A DNA stretch of 64,000 bases from Halolactibacillus miurensis. Lineage in GTDB: Bacteria; Bacillota; Bacilli; Bacillales; Amphibacillaceae. The stretch spans positions 1 through 64,000 of the forward strand of contig NZ_FPAI01000006.1 in assembly GCF_900116255.1 (NCBI RefSeq). Direction: 5' to 3'. Positions within the stretch are counted from its first letter, which is position 1, and each line of letters opens with the position of its first letter. The position numbers and the translations under genes are program-made. The notes beneath the pieces were generated by a model. That model ran no database searches. It was not told where the DNA came from and worked only from the letters and a program-made list of their open reading frames with translations. Positions 8,938 through 18,840 of the stretch are shown piece by piece.

Positions 8938-9642
8938 TTATTCAAGCGAGACATCACTTCCTTTGTTGATTCGCAAACGGTACCCTTTATTACGGACAGT
9001 CTCTATCATCTCTCCTGCTTCTTTTAACTTCTGTCTAAGACGACTGATAAAAACATCGATGATACGGACATCTGATTCTTCCGCATGACTCATCACTAAT
9101 TTTACTAACGTTTCACGGGTTAACACTTTTTCCGGATGAAGCAATAAAGCATACAGCAGCATCGCTTCTTTTTCTGTGAGCGTGACCGGTTTATCTTCAA
9201 CATAAGCGGTTTGTGTATCAACACGGAGTGAGAGGATACCAAACTTAATTGTCTGATTGGATTCTGTTAGAAAATGAAAATTCCCCCGTCTTTCCACTGC
9301 GCGGATACGTGTTAAGAGCTCTCTTAGGTCGAACGGTTTAACTAAATAATCATCAGCTCCTAACTCTAACGACAGCATACCATCCAGTTTCATCGGTTCA
9401 GAAACGAGTACCATTAAACAACCATTAAATTTTAAACGTCGTAAATCCGCACAAAGATCGGCACTTTGATAATATAACGCACGATCAATAATAATATGCG
9501 TTGGCTCAACTGTACTTATTAGATAATGCAATGACGGCTCTGATTCCACGACCCAAATTGAATAACCTTCCCGTTTAAACGACGGCTCTATTTGAGCGAT
9601 GAGCTCTTTATCTTCACTTAAAAGAATTAATACACGTGACAT
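8938..9642 (-). CDS. OmpR-family response regulator (orphan)
   Basis: A 234-residue two-domain regulator. The receiver domain covers about residues 1-120, with acidic SED near residue 9-11, the likely phosphoacceptor Asp in IIIDRA (about residue 53) and the conserved Lys in YLVKPFD. An OmpR/PhoB winged helix follows from about 130, ending RNKGYRLR. No histidine kinase gene is adjacent on either side, so its sensor must be elsewhere or it works unpaired. Target genes are unknown. Confidence 0.85.
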   Translation of the reverse strand: MSRVLILLSEDKELIAQIEPSFKREGYSIWVVESEPSLHYLISTVEPTHIIIDRALYYQSADLCADLRRLKFNGCLMVLVSEPMKLDGMLSLELGADDYLVKPFDLRELLTRIRAVERRGNFHFLTESNQTIKFGILSLRVDTQTAYVEDKPVTLTEKEAMLLYALLLHPEKVLTRETLVKLVMSHAEESDVRIIDVFISRLRQKLKEAGEMIETVRNKGYRLRINKGSDVSLE

Positions 9643-9745
9643 CCTTTCACCCTCTTCGTCTATAAATATCTAGTATTTAGTCTAACGAATAGATGTTAGC
9701 TAGAAATGAATAGAAGGTAAAGTTTATGTAAAAAAAGCCACATAA

Positions 9746-9777
9746 AAAGCTATGCCGAAAATGGCATAGCTTTTAGT
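9746..9777 (-). terminator. Terminator after ribU
   Basis: AAAAGCTATGCC / GGCATAGCTTTT hairpin with a six-base loop just after the ribU stop. Confidence 0.85.
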
Positions 9778-9789
9778 AAAAGACTCAAA

Positions 9790-10380
9790 TTAAGCTGATA
9801 GTTTCACATGAGCCTGTTTTTGAGCAATCCACGGCTTCAACTTAACAAATAACGGGACAAATAGAATGGAGACAATGACACCTTTAATTAAGTTGAAAGG
9901 GACAACGCCCGCAAAGATCGTTCCAAGTAAAACACTTGGTGTTAGTTGTTCAAAGCCCATAAACGCACTATAAATTGGTAGTAATACAAAATAGTTTAAG
10001 ATACCCATCGCAATGGTCATAACGACAGTTCCGACAACAAGACCGGAAATGAGACTTTTTTGACCTTTGTACTTGTGATAAACCATCGCAATTGGCACAA
10101 CAAACGTCACACCAGCGATAAAGTTAGCTAACACACCCACCGGATCGGCTGCACCTGATAATGCAAGGTAAAGCAGGTTTTTAATCAATTGCACAACCAC
10201 ACCCGCCATTGGCGAGAAGATAAGCGCCGCAAGTAGTGTTGGTACTTCACCAAAATCTACTTTTAAATACGGTGGTAGGAAAGGTAATGGAAAGTTTAAA
10301 AACAGTAAAACCATCGAGACCGTTCCAAAGAGTGATAAAATAATCAGTTTTGTTAATTGTGATGTTTGACCTTTTTTCAT
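9790..10380 (-). CDS. ribU: Riboflavin ECF transporter S component
   Basis: A 196-residue membrane protein of five to six hydrophobic helices. It is the substrate-binding S component that takes up riboflavin together with the shared ECF ATPase module encoded elsewhere. It has the RibU-type FPLPFLPPYLKVDFGEVPTL segment (about residues 25-45). The ATG at 10380 is preceded by AAGGAGGAT at correct spacing; the upstream in-frame ATG lies inside that site. The FMN riboswitch in its leader confirms the substrate class. Confidence 0.95.
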   Translation of the reverse strand: MKKGQTSQLTKLIILSLFGTVSMVLLFLNFPLPFLPPYLKVDFGEVPTLLAALIFSPMAGVVVQLIKNLLYLALSGAADPVGVLANFIAGVTFVVPIAMVYHKYKGQKSLISGLVVGTVVMTIAMGILNYFVLLPIYSAFMGFEQLTPSVLLGTIFAGVVPFNLIKGVIVSILFVPLFVKLKPWIAQKQAHVKLSA

Positions 10381-10448
10381 GTCGACATCCTCCTTCATCT
10401 TGTTTATCGATTGGGATCTTTATGATGAAGGGAGAGTAACATTCTTGA

Positions 10449-10665
10449 ACATTAAAAAGACCTAAAGCACATACTTTGGGCTTTAGGTTTAATGGCATCA
10501 AGAAATAAATGGTCGATGACCATTTTACTCCATATCTTCTCCCATCCAGACTTTAACTGTCGGCTCTGGACTCTCACCAGATCCACCGCACACGTGCGGG
10601 TCACGGACTTCTAACAAAGGTTAGTTACCGTCGGTCGGGAATTACACCCTGCCCCGAAGATTCAA
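10449..10665 (-). ncRNA. FMN riboswitch (RFN element) with terminator
   Basis: On the minus strand, 10532-10664 shows the RFN core. It opens with GGGGCAGGGTGTAATTCCCG, contains the GGTGAGAGTCC and GAGCCGACAGT-type conserved stretches, and closes with GGATGGGAGAAGATATG. A hairpin CCTAAAGC...GCTTTAGG plus T-run (10449-10494) is the expression platform. FMN should switch off ribU. Confidence 0.96.
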
Positions 10666-10686
10666 TCGATATTTTATTATAGTTAC

Positions 10687-10715
10687 AGTATAGCGCGACT
10701 TATGAAAAAAGTGAA
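10687..10715 (-). promoter_or_regulatory. ribU promoter candidate
   Basis: TTCACT (10710-10715), 17 bases, TATACT (10687-10692) on the minus strand, just before the RFN element. Confidence 0.55.
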
Positions 10716-10782
10716 GAGTTTTGCATGAACTTTTTTCACAAAGTTTAAAGTTATGTATTTAAAGTGCCTCTCCGTTTAAAAA

Positions 10783-10824
10783 AAGAGACACAAAACCCGC
10801 CTCAATTATAATGAGACGGGTAAT
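10783..10824 (-). terminator. Terminator after the M42 peptidase gene
   Basis: ACCCGTCTCATTATAATTGA / GGCGGGT hairpin on the minus strand followed by a T-rich tail. Confidence 0.75.
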
Positions 10825-10826
10825 GA

Positions 10827-11885
10827 CTAGTCTTCTAACGGATTTAAATTTTCTTTACCTGTCATATGAAGGATCCAATCGACGATTAAATCGATTTCTT
10901 CTTCAATATCTTTAATACTTGCGGTTTCAACAGGTGAGTGCATATAACGTAGCGGTAAAGACACTAAGCTAACCGGCACACCTTGATTAGTTAAACGCAT
11001 TTTATCAGCATCCGTTCCCGTCATACGCGGCGTTAATTCATACTGCACGTCCATATTTAAACGTTTGGCTGCTGCTTCTAACCATTGATTGATTTTTCGG
11101 TTAATCGGAGCACCTTTGGCAAGGACTGGTCCACCGTCAAGAATGATATCTCCGTATTTGTTTTTATTGACATGTGGATAATCTGTCGCAAATGTCACAT
11201 CACACGCAATCGCAAGCGTTGGATTAATCCCACTTGCCGCAAAGTAAGCCCCACCCATATTCGTCTCTTCATTGACCGTACTCGCGGCATAGACACCGAC
11301 ATTTAAGTCTTTTCCTTTTAGTTTACGTAAGACTTCTCCAACAATAAACTGCCCGGTACGGTTATCAAGACCGCGACCGGTAATATAGCGGTCCATCAAT
11401 ACATCAGGTGAACGGTCATATACGGCCAGATCACCAATTTGAACAAACGCACTGATCTCTTCTTTCGACTTTGCCCCACAATCAATGTATAGATCATCGA
11501 CATCAAAGTCTCCTTTTATGCCACCATGGTGCTGGGCATTCACACCAATTACTCCAGTCAACGTTTTATGACTACCCATTACATGCACACGCATCCCAAT
11601 GGCAGCCTTCGGGTTGACACCACCCATTTTATCAAAGTATAAAAAACCATTCTCATCTATCCGATTAATCACGAGCGCAATTTCATCGCAATGTCCCGCC
11701 AGTAAAATTTTAAAATCTGCCTCTTTATTTAAGACGGCAATCGCATTACCGGCATGATCAGTAATGATCTCATCAGCATACGGTTTCATGTAGTCGATCC
11801 ACGTTTTTTGAATCGCCATTTCCATACTAGACGGAGATGGCGTTTTAAGTAAGGTCATTAAAAAATCTTGATTTTCTAACGTCAA
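10827..11885 (-). CDS. M42-family metalloaminopeptidase
   Basis: A 352-residue di-zinc aminopeptidase of the FrvX/YsdC/glutamyl-aminopeptidase family, which trims N-terminal residues from peptides in the cytoplasm. Visible metal and catalytic motifs are AGHCDEIALVI (about 65-75), GRGLDNRTGQ (about 170), STVNEETNMGG (about 203) and ACDVTFATDYP (about 228). A late His sits in RYMHSPVE. The start codon is TTG at 11885, eight bases after AGGAGG; no ATG fits. The exact specificity is not readable. Confidence 0.9.
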   Translation of the reverse strand: MTLENQDFLMTLLKTPSPSSMEMAIQKTWIDYMKPYADEIITDHAGNAIAVLNKEADFKILLAGHCDEIALVINRIDENGFLYFDKMGGVNPKAAIGMRVHVMGSHKTLTGVIGVNAQHHGGIKGDFDVDDLYIDCGAKSKEEISAFVQIGDLAVYDRSPDVLMDRYITGRGLDNRTGQFIVGEVLRKLKGKDLNVGVYAASTVNEETNMGGAYFAASGINPTLAIACDVTFATDYPHVNKNKYGDIILDGGPVLAKGAPINRKINQWLEAAAKRLNMDVQYELTPRMTGTDADKMRLTNQGVPVSLVSLPLRYMHSPVETASIKDIEEEIDLIVDWILHMTGKENLNPLED

Positions 11886-11977
11886 TAGTAACGCCTCCTG
11901 TAGCTTTTATTGGACATTCTCTGTTCTTGCTCATCAAAAGAGCCACGCACTTTTATTAGTATCGCTTCTTTAACGAA

Positions 11978-12011
11978 AAAAATCAAGGCATCCTAGGACA
12001 CCTTGATTGTT
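11978..12011 (-). terminator. Terminator after pgi
   Basis: AATCAAGG / CCTTGATT hairpin on the minus strand followed by a T-run. Confidence 0.85.
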
Positions 12012-12024
12012 AATCGTTAAAAAA

Positions 12025-13371
12025 TTACAAACGTTTTTCTAACGCTTTTTTCTCTTCTTCGAATCCTGGTTTACCAAGTAAAGCAAACATGTTTTTCTTA
12101 TAAGCTTCTACACCTGGTTGATCAAATGGATTCACACCGAGTAAGTAACCGCTAATCGCACATGCCTTTTCAAAGAAGTAGGCCACATAACCGAATGTAT
12201 AAGCATTTAATTCTGGTAAGTGAACAATGAGGTTAGGTACTTGACCATCTGTATGAGCTAAGAGGGTACCTTGGTACGCTTTTTCATTCACAAAGTCAAC
12301 GGTCTCACCGGCAAGATAATTCAAGCCATCTAAGTCTTGTGGGTCTTCTTCAATTGTTAAGTCATGACGTGGTGATTCAACGTGAAGCACTGTTTCAAAA
12401 ATATCACGACGTCCTTCTTGTACGTATTGACCTAATGAGTGAAGATCGGTTGAAAAGTTAGCTGATGATGGGTAAATCCCTTTAAAGTCTTTCCCTTCAC
12501 TTTCACCAAACAGTTGCTTCCACCATTCGTTGAAGTATTGTAATGCTGGTTCATAGTTAATCAGCATTTCAATTGTTTTACCTTTATTGTAAAGGACATT
12601 ACGCACAGCCGCATATTGATATGCAGGGTTCTTATCTAAATCCGGTTCACTAAAGTCAACCTGTGCTTGGTGAGCCCCTTCCATCATGTCATCAATATTG
12701 ACCCCACTTGCCGCAATGGGTAATAAACCAACCGCTGTCAGTACTGAATAACGGCCACCAACATCGTCAGGAATGATAAAGCTTTCATAACCTTGTTCTG
12801 TCGCCAATGTTTTAAGTGCCCCTTTTTCACGGTCTGTCGTTGCGTAAATACGTGATTTCGCTTCTTCTACGCCGTATTTATCTTCTAAGAACTTACGGAA
12901 GACACGGAAAGCAAGCGCTGGTTCTGTTGTTGTTCCACTCTTAGAGATAACGTTAACTGACACGTCTTTATCTTTTAATAGATCAAAGAGGTCGTGCATG
13001 TAAGTTGAACTGATGCTGTTACCAACAAAAATCACTTGTGGCGCTTGGCGATCTTCTTTACCGAGGAGGTTGTAGAATGAATGATTTAACATTTCAATCG
13101 CCGCACGCGCTCCTAAGTAAGAACCACCAATACCGATAACAAGTAAGACATCAGAATCTGATTTAATTTTTTCTGCTGATTTTTTAATACGAGCAAATTC
13201 TTCTTTATCATAGTTCTCAGGTAAGTCTACCCATCCTAAAAAGTCGCTACCTGCACCTGTTTTATTATGTACCTTATCATGCGCTAATTTTACAGGCTCT
13301 TTTAAATAATCTAATTCATGCTCGCCAAAGAAGGCTAAAGCTTTGTCATACTCAAAACGTACGTGTGTCAT
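12025..13371 (-). CDS. pgi: Glucose-6-phosphate isomerase
   Basis: Interconverts glucose-6-phosphate and fructose-6-phosphate in glycolysis. The 448-residue length is that of the short Gram-positive form. The PGI signatures are present: [16 protein letters not shown] (about 77-92), [17 protein letters not shown] (about 138) and the C-terminal [15 protein letters not shown] containing the catalytic lysine. It is a single-gene unit with its own terminator. Confidence 0.98.
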   Translation of the reverse strand: MTHVRFEYDKALAFFGEHELDYLKEPVKLAHDKVHNKTGAGSDFLGWVDLPENYDKEEFARIKKSAEKIKSDSDVLLVIGIGGSYLGARAAIEMLNHSFYNLLGKEDRQAPQVIFVGNSISSTYMHDLFDLLKDKDVSVNVISKSGTTTEPALAFRVFRKFLEDKYGVEEAKSRIYATTDREKGALKTLATEQGYESFIIPDDVGGRYSVLTAVGLLPIAASGVNIDDMMEGAHQAQVDFSEPDLDKNPAYQYAAVRNVLYNKGKTIEMLINYEPALQYFNEWWKQLFGESEGKDFKGIYPSSANFSTDLHSLGQYVQEGRRDIFETVLHVESPRHDLTIEEDPQDLDGLNYLAGETVDFVNEKAYQGTLLAHTDGQVPNLIVHLPELNAYTFGYVAYFFEKACAISGYLLGVNPFDQPGVEAYKKNMFALLGKPGFEEEKKALEKRL

Positions 13372-13545
13372 TATTGTCCCTCCAGTTTTAAATTTAAACT
13401 TCTCTTTTAATTTACCTAAAAAACCTTATGAAATCAAGTACAATCAAACGTTGAATGAAAAAAATACGATTATTGTCAGAAAAATCAGAGATAATCACGC
13501 ATTAATTATAGCGAATAATTAATAGGCATCTGATCAATTATAGTC

Positions 13546-13583
13546 ATAAAAAAAAGAGCAGGTACCGTAGTCCTACTCTTTCA
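13546..13583 (-). terminator. Terminator after yugI
   Basis: AAAGAGTAGG / CCTGCTCTTT hairpin followed by a run of T on the minus strand. Confidence 0.8.
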
Positions 13584-13590
13584 TTCATAC

Positions 13591-13968
13591 TTATTTATTT
13601 TGGCCTGATTGCTTTAACCATTCTTCTAACTTGTCTTTAAGCGTGTTGAATCCTTGTTCCTCTTGTTGAGGGGTATAAGATTGCTTTGGCTTATTGTTGT
13701 TACGTGGTGCTTTTTGTTTTGGTGCTTCTTCAGTTGCACGAATAGATAAAGAATACTTGTTTTTCGCTTCATCAATTGAAAGAATCTTCACGTTTACTTC
13801 ATCGCCCACTTTAATGTGATCGTTAATATCTTTAACGAACCCGTGAGTGATTTCTGAAATGTGAACTAAACCTTGTACTTGATCATCTAATGCAACGAAT
13901 GCGCCGTAAGGTTGAACACCCGTAACTTTCCCTTGTAATACTTGACCTTCAGTGAATTTTTCTGACAT
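13591..13968 (-). CDS. yugI: S1-domain RNA-binding protein YugI (general stress protein 13 type)
   Basis: A 125-residue protein. An S1 domain covers residues 5-76 with the typical GKVTGVQPYGAFVALDDQ and GLVHISEI segments. A basic, Gln/Lys-rich linker (about 80-105) and a short acidic-aromatic tail follow. B. subtilis YugI is ribosome-associated and stress-induced. It is monocistronic, next to pgi as in related genomes. The RNA target is not known. Confidence 0.88.
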   Translation of the reverse strand: MSEKFTEGQVLQGKVTGVQPYGAFVALDDQVQGLVHISEITHGFVKDINDHIKVGDEVNVKILSIDEAKNKYSLSIRATEEAPKQKAPRNNNKPKQSYTPQQEEQGFNTLKDKLEEWLKQSGQNK

Positions 13969-14217
13969 AATTACAACTCCTCATTTAATTTTGACAAATC
14001 TAAAACGACATACTGTCATTGGATTTACCGATAGCGTTTATACACAATTATTGATTCTACCACATGAACCCCCATTTTTACAAGCATTTACCCTCAACTT
14101 TATTCAGTGTTTTTTCTATAACCGGACAAGCGGCAGATGATTAGAACTGACAACGTAAGTTATGTTATAATGCTAAACAACTTGATAATGATAGATTATG
14201 ACTAGGAGGTTATACAA

Positions 14218-15387
14218 ATGGAGCATTTCAATACCTTTCCTGACCGTAAAGGTACACGGTCAGTCAAGTGGGATAAAGTACAAGAATTATACGGCTCAGA
14301 TAATGTCCAGCCACTATGGGTAGCGGATATGGATTTAGAGATTGCCTCACCGATTAAAAAAGCGTTACATGAGCGCGTCGATCACGGCATATTCGGCTAT
14401 ACCTTCACTGATGAAGCACTGAATAAAGTCGTCATCGATTGGGTTAAAAACCATCATAACTTTGATGTTGCATCTAACGATATTGTTTACAGTCCAGGCG
14501 TCCTCGAAACGATTCATATGACGATTTTGACACAAACGGATGAATTAGATAAAATCTTAATTCAAACACCCGTGTATCACCCTTTCCAGCATATGATTAA
14601 ACGACACAACCGTACTTTAGTTACAAGTCCACTCATCAATACCGAAGGTCACTATACCATGGACTTTAATGATTTAGAAGTCCAGTTCAAAACTGGCGTG
14701 AAGATGATGATTCTTTGTAGTCCTCATAACCCTATTGGGCGGGTATGGACAAAAAAAGAGTTACAACGTGTTCTTGAATTAGCAAAGCAATATCACGTCC
14801 TCATCGTATCGGATGAAATTCACGCTGATCTTGTTTACTCAGGACACAAGCATACACCGATGGCGTCGCTCGACTCAGTAGCAAGTCATCCAATCATTAC
14901 GCTGATGTCACCCACAAAAACATTTAACCTAGCCGGGTTACAGATTTCTTATGCGATCATTCCGGACAAGAAGATCCGAACGCAAATTAAAAATGCGTTT
15001 GTTCGATTTGGTATGACGATGTTAAATCCACTAGGTATTACCGCACTTGAAGCGGCTTATACCCAAGGTGAGGATTGGCTTAGTCAGCTCATCGACTTAC
15101 TGACAACGAATAAAACGCTCGTGGAGACAACGCTTGAACCTTATGATAGCGTGACTGTCACACAAGCAGAGGGCACCTATTTACTTTGGTTAGACTTCAA
15201 CCATCTAGGAATGAGTCACGATGACTTAAAAACATGGATGGAAAAAGAGGTGGGGCTCGGTCTTAACAGCGGAATTGCTTTCGGTGAAAATGGCAGTGGC
15301 TTTATGCGGATGAATATTGCTAGTCCAACGACTTATATAACAGAAGCGCTCGATAAACTAACAAAGGCACTCGATAATAAGGCATAG
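14218..15387 (+). CDS. patB: PatB/MalY-type pyridoxal-phosphate C-S lyase/aminotransferase
   Basis: A 389-residue class I/II fold PLP enzyme. Members cleave cystathionine or cysteine-type C-S bonds and can transaminate. The opening ...RKGTRSVKWDK and PLWVADMDLEIASPI are the family hallmark. CSPHNPIGRVWTKKEL is the cofactor Asn loop, VSDEIHADLVY holds the Asp, and MSPTKTFNLAGLQ carries the Schiff-base lysine (about residue 233). The ATG follows TAGGAGG. It converges on ptsH and shares its terminator. Confidence 0.88.
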   Translation: MEHFNTFPDRKGTRSVKWDKVQELYGSDNVQPLWVADMDLEIASPIKKALHERVDHGIFGYTFTDEALNKVVIDWVKNHHNFDVASNDIVYSPGVLETIHMTILTQTDELDKILIQTPVYHPFQHMIKRHNRTLVTSPLINTEGHYTMDFNDLEVQFKTGVKMMILCSPHNPIGRVWTKKELQRVLELAKQYHVLIVSDEIHADLVYSGHKHTPMASLDSVASHPIITLMSPTKTFNLAGLQISYAIIPDKKIRTQIKNAFVRFGMTMLNPLGITALEAAYTQGEDWLSQLIDLLTTNKTLVETTLEPYDSVTVTQAEGTYLLWLDFNHLGMSHDDLKTWMEKEVGLGLNSGIAFGENGSGFMRMNIASPTTYITEALDKLTKALDNKA

Positions 15388-15447
15388 TATTGCTGAGATA
15401 TTTTACATCCATACCCTAACCGTACGTTTAAAACGATATGAAGATAA

Positions 15448-15494
15448 ATGAAAAAGAAGCATGGCCGCAACGTACGCGCCATGCTTCTTTTTTA
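15448..15494. terminator. Shared terminator between patB and ptsH
   Basis: AAGAAGCATGGC / GCCATGCTTCTT long hairpin with A-run before and T-run after, suited to both converging genes. Confidence 0.88.
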
Positions 15495-15509
15495 AGTATG
15501 CGACAAAAA

Positions 15510-15773
15510 TTATTCGCCTAATTGTTCACGGATTGCTGAAGAAATGCCTTCTATTGCTTGATCTTCATCAGACCCTTCAACAGTGACTTTGATTTCAGCG
15601 CCTTTAGGTACACCTAAAGACATAACACCCATGATTGATTTTAAGTTAACTGCTTTACCATTGTAATGCATTTCTACGTGTGATTCATATTGTCCTGCTT
15701 TGTTCACTAAAAGCGTCGCTGGACGTGCATGAATACCTGTGTCATCAGTAATTGTAAACGTTTGTTCTTTCAC
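15510..15773 (-). CDS. ptsH: Phosphocarrier protein HPr
   Basis: An 87-residue HPr. It has the EI-dependent phosphorylation site His15 in GIHARPAT and the regulatory Ser46 in NLKSIMGVMSLG; both residues land on the canonical numbers only if translation starts at the GTG at 15773. That GTG follows GGGAGG at good spacing, so the longer in-frame reading is false. His15 rules out the paralogue Crh. No ptsI follows: a terminator comes directly after, so HPr is made from a single-gene unit here. Confidence 0.93.
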   Translation of the reverse strand: MKEQTFTITDDTGIHARPATLLVNKAGQYESHVEMHYNGKAVNLKSIMGVMSLGVPKGAEIKVTVEGSDEDQAIEGISSAIREQLGE

Positions 15774-15876
15774 TATGATTCCTCCCATCTTCATAAATTC
15801 ATTCATCACGGATGATGATGAATATATACTATTATATACGAAATTTACCATGAAATAAATATGTTTACAAGCTTTA

Positions 15877-15890
15877 TTATAACGTTTTCA
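15877..15890. promoter_or_regulatory. cre-like (CcpA) site candidate upstream of ptsH
   Basis: TGAAAACGTTATAA on the minus strand matches 13 of 14 positions of the cre pattern TGWNANCGNTNWCA. It sits about 100 bases before ptsH. Sequence match only. Confidence 0.35.
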
Positions 15891-16027
15891 TTCTTTTAGT
15901 ACGAATTGTCTAAGTTTGTTTTGTTAACTTACATTTATTCCTAGTTAACGTTCGGATTTTCAGTTGTATTTTTAATTTTTTTATGATACCGTTATCTTAT
16001 CAAATGAATCAAGGAGGCTTTTTAGTT

Positions 16028-16735
16028 ATGAGTACTCATATCGGAGCAAAACAAGGTGAGATTGCGGATAAAATACTATTGCCAGGTGATCCTTTACGCG
16101 CGAAATACATCGCTGAAAATTTTTTAGAGAACCCTGTATGTTATAACGAAGTTCGGGGAATGTTAGGTTATACGGGGACTTATAAAGGTGTAAAAGTATC
16201 GGTCCAAGGGACAGGTATGGGGGTTCCTTCTATCTCGATTTATATTAACGAACTCATGCAAGAATACGGTGTACAGAAACTTGTACGTGTGGGCACGTGT
16301 GGTGCCTTACAGAAAGATGTTAAAGTAAGGGACGTTATTCTCGCACAAGGTTCGACGTCTGACTCCCAGATGAATCGAATGACTTTTGGTGGCATTGATT
16401 ATGCTCCTATCGCTGACTTTGACTTACTTAAAAAAGCTTATGACACTGGTATAGAAAAAGGCTTAAAACTCCGCGTCGGTAACGTCTTCACGAGTGATAG
16501 CTTTTACAGAGATAACGCTTTAGATTTATTCAATAAGTTAGCGGATTATCAAGTACTCGGTGTAGAAATGGAAACGACCGCCCTTTATACACTTGCGGCT
16601 AAATACAACCGTCAAGCACTTTCAGTCCTTACTGTTTCTGACCACATTTTAACTGGAGAAGAGACAACCGCTGAAGAACGTCAAACAACCTTTAACGACA
16701 TGATTGTCGTTGCCTTAGACGCTGTGATTCAATAG
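16028..16735 (+). CDS. deoD: Purine nucleoside phosphorylase, DeoD type
   Basis: Splits purine (deoxy)nucleosides with phosphate into base and sugar phosphate for salvage. The 235-residue protein has DeoD motifs: [17 protein letters not shown] (phosphate loop), [15 protein letters not shown], and [14 protein letters not shown] (ribose-binding Met-Glu) near residue 180. SDHI carries the catalytic Asp. The start is the ATG at 16028, ten bases after AAGGAGG; the upstream reading adds 15 unmatched residues. Confidence 0.95.
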   Translation: MSTHIGAKQGEIADKILLPGDPLRAKYIAENFLENPVCYNEVRGMLGYTGTYKGVKVSVQGTGMGVPSISIYINELMQEYGVQKLVRVGTCGALQKDVKVRDVILAQGSTSDSQMNRMTFGGIDYAPIADFDLLKKAYDTGIEKGLKLRVGNVFTSDSFYRDNALDLFNKLADYQVLGVEMETTALYTLAAKYNRQALSVLTVSDHILTGEETTAEERQTTFNDMIVVALDAVIQ

Positions 16736-16764
16736 TTTGTTTTGACATTAATTCAACACCAACA

Positions 16765-16802
16765 CTTATCTCGATGATTTCATTGAGGTAAGTGTTTTTC
16801 TA
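16765..16802 (+). terminator. Terminator after deoD
   Basis: AACACTTATCTC / GAGGTAAGTGTT hairpin with T-run on the plus strand. Confidence 0.85.
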
Positions 16803-16889
16803 TAACGACATCATTTCGATGACGAATGTCTTTAGGCTGTGTTATACTAGATGATATCAATCGACAGAGACAGAAGGGATCGATCAAGC

Positions 16890-17363
16890 GTGACCATCTT
16901 TCAGAACTTTCCATTAATGACCGCTTTGTTTGCGATTTTTTTCGCCCAAGGTGTAAAAGTACCGATTCATTTCATTGCGACACGTGAATTTAAACCTGGC
17001 CTTGCCTTTAGTACAGGTGGCATGCCAAGTAGCCACTCTGCGGCTGTCACAGCTGTAACAACAGGGATTGGCATTGAACACGGGGTTACTTCAGGATTAT
17101 TCGCGGCGTCTGTTATTTTTAGTATCATCATTATGTTCGATGCAACCGGGATACGCCGTCAAGCTGGTGAACAAGCGATTGTGTTAAATATGTTAGTGAA
17201 AGACTTTCAATACTTTGTAGATGAAGCAAAAGTATGGACAAAAAAGAAAGAGTATGAGCGTAGAAAAGAATTAAAAGAGTTACTCGGTCATCAACCAATT
17301 GAAGTGTTTTTCGGTGGGTTAACGGGGATTATCTTAGCCTTCTTGATGTACCCACTTTTCTAA
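16890..17363 (+). CDS. yuiD: Divergent PAP2-like membrane protein YuiD
   Basis: A 157-residue DUF212/YuiD family protein with hydrophobic segments near residues 5-20, 50-80 and 140-157. It carries the acid-phosphatase-like STGGMPSSHSAAV motif (about 40-52) and FDATGIRRQAGEQA. Start at the GTG at 16890, which gives the family's length and follows AGAAGGGAT; the longer in-frame reading from 16851 is not supported. The substrate is unknown; a lipid phosphatase role is inferred only from the PSSHS motif. Confidence 0.82.
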   Translation: MTIFQNFPLMTALFAIFFAQGVKVPIHFIATREFKPGLAFSTGGMPSSHSAAVTAVTTGIGIEHGVTSGLFAASVIFSIIIMFDATGIRRQAGEQAIVLNMLVKDFQYFVDEAKVWTKKKEYERRKELKELLGHQPIEVFFGGLTGIILAFLMYPLF

Positions 17364-17380
17364 ACTTTAGACATAGCAAA

Positions 17381-17432
17381 TGTCAAAAAAAGCTGTCTCC
17401 TCCAATGAATCTGGAGGAACAGCTTTTTTTGA
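17381..17432. terminator. Shared terminator between yuiD and the NDH-2 gene
   Basis: AAAAAGCTGT-CTCCTCCA / TGGAGGA-ACAGCTTTTTT hairpin, usable from both sides. Confidence 0.88.
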
Positions 17433-17455
17433 CTTAATGAAAAATGACGACTAAT

Positions 17456-18667
17456 CTATCTTTCCCGTCGCGACCTTTTAAAGACGTGCGACCAAAAAAC
17501 AAGTCCCCCCATTTGTAATACGACAATGTGATCCGTTACCCGTTTAATCATCGCAGCAGTATAACCTACTACCTTCTTTTTGTTCCACAACAAACCAATC
17601 GCATCACGCTGACCTATAGAAGCAATCCGACTACCATAAGCTTTAAAACTAAAGTGACTCGGTCTCTGTTTATCATCTATCTTCGCCAGTAAGTGATTAG
17701 CACAATATTTGCCCTTTTGAATCGCTAAATCAGCATTAGGGAGCACTTTTTCATTTGATTGTCCTGTTGTCTCGGCGGCATCGCCGATGATGTATACATC
17801 CGGGTAGCCTTCAACGGTTAAATCATCTGTTAATCTAACAGGACCCGCCTGATGTTGAAATAGCGCTGTTTGAAGAATGGCATGCGTTGACACCCCTGCG
17901 GTCCAGATAAATAAATCGTGGGGCAATTCCTCAATAATACCACCACGTTCAACCTTAACTGTGTGACGCGCGATGGCTTTAATTGCTGTTTGTAATTTAA
18001 TATCAATATATTCTGCCTCAAGTTGACTTAACGCATATTCCCCGAGTTCTAAATTAAATTCCGGTAACACCGTTGAGGCCTTTTCAATTAGTGTAATTTG
18101 AGCTTTTGTCGGAGAGACTTGGTATTGTTCAAGTAATTTTGGTAATTGTTCTTTAAGTTCCCCTACTAACTCAATGCCAGTAAAGCCACCACCCCCAACA
18201 ACGATCTTTAATGAATCACTACGATTTGACTTTTGATAGTCTGCAATGACAGTTAATAAGCGGTTATATAAACGATTAGCCCGGGCAAGCGTGACAATGC
18301 TATGGGCATGCGACTCAAGTCCAGGCACTTCACTCGTATTAATTTCAGCGCCTAAGGCAACAACGAGATAATCGTATGTGTAAGTTGCCTGATCTGTTGT
18401 TACTTGTTTCATATCCGGTCTTATTTTTTTAACGGTTTCTTTTTTCAGTGTCACTCGTTTTTCGTCAAGAACGGTAGCTAAGTCAATCCGTGCTAAGTCT
18501 TCTGAATAGAGACCAACCGCACAGCGATGCAACCACGTCGTTTGGTAGTGATAACGATGTTTATTAATCAGTGTTATGAAAACATCTTGATGTTTTAATT
18601 TTTTCTGCAGCCTGAGTACCGTGGTCAGGCCAGCATACCCGGCCCCTAATACGACAATATGGGTCAT
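17456..18667 (-). CDS. yumB: Type II NADH dehydrogenase-like flavoprotein (YumB-like)
   Basis: A 403-residue single-subunit, non-proton-pumping NADH:quinone reductase family member. It has an FAD-binding [10 protein letters not shown] at residues 5-14, a second dinucleotide motif [16 protein letters not shown] near 160, and the FAD-contacting YIIGDAAE near 300. The quinone-side motif is [10 protein letters not shown] where AQxAxQ is usual. A C-terminal amphipathic region likely lies on the membrane. It is divergent from yumC; both are neighbours in B. subtilis. Confidence 0.88.
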   Translation of the reverse strand: MTHIVVLGAGYAGLTTVLRLQKKLKHQDVFITLINKHRYHYQTTWLHRCAVGLYSEDLARIDLATVLDEKRVTLKKETVKKIRPDMKQVTTDQATYTYDYLVVALGAEINTSEVPGLESHAHSIVTLARANRLYNRLLTVIADYQKSNRSDSLKIVVGGGGFTGIELVGELKEQLPKLLEQYQVSPTKAQITLIEKASTVLPEFNLELGEYALSQLEAEYIDIKLQTAIKAIARHTVKVERGGIIEELPHDLFIWTAGVSTHAILQTALFQHQAGPVRLTDDLTVEGYPDVYIIGDAAETTGQSNEKVLPNADLAIQKGKYCANHLLAKIDDKQRPSHFSFKAYGSRIASIGQRDAIGLLWNKKKVVGYTAAMIKRVTDHIVVLQMGGLVFWSHVFKRSRRER

Positions 18668-18840
18668 AAACGTTCGTCCTCTCTATCCTATCATTCCGTC
18701 ACAAATTCGTCATAATTTAATCTTATCTTGTTTCATTCATTTTTACAATGAAAAATCCTTAAAAGCATTATCGATTCATCTCTTACTAAAGTATGTTAGA
18801 ATATTGAATGTATTTAACGATCAAATGGGGGATAAACAAA

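Noticed and set aside
10381-10501. Open frame running through the FMN riboswitch region upstream of ribU (10247-10501, minus strand)
   Set aside because: It overlaps ribU in another frame and the riboswitch terminator; no ribosome binding site and no protein-like composition.
15774-15851. Longer N-terminus for HPr starting at 15851
   Set aside because: The GTG at 15773 has a good ribosome binding site and alone puts His15 and Ser46 at their canonical positions.
18621-18840. Extended N-terminus of yumC reaching into the divergent NDH-2 gene
   Set aside because: It would cover the shared promoter and the start of the other gene; the ATG at 18841 matches the family start.
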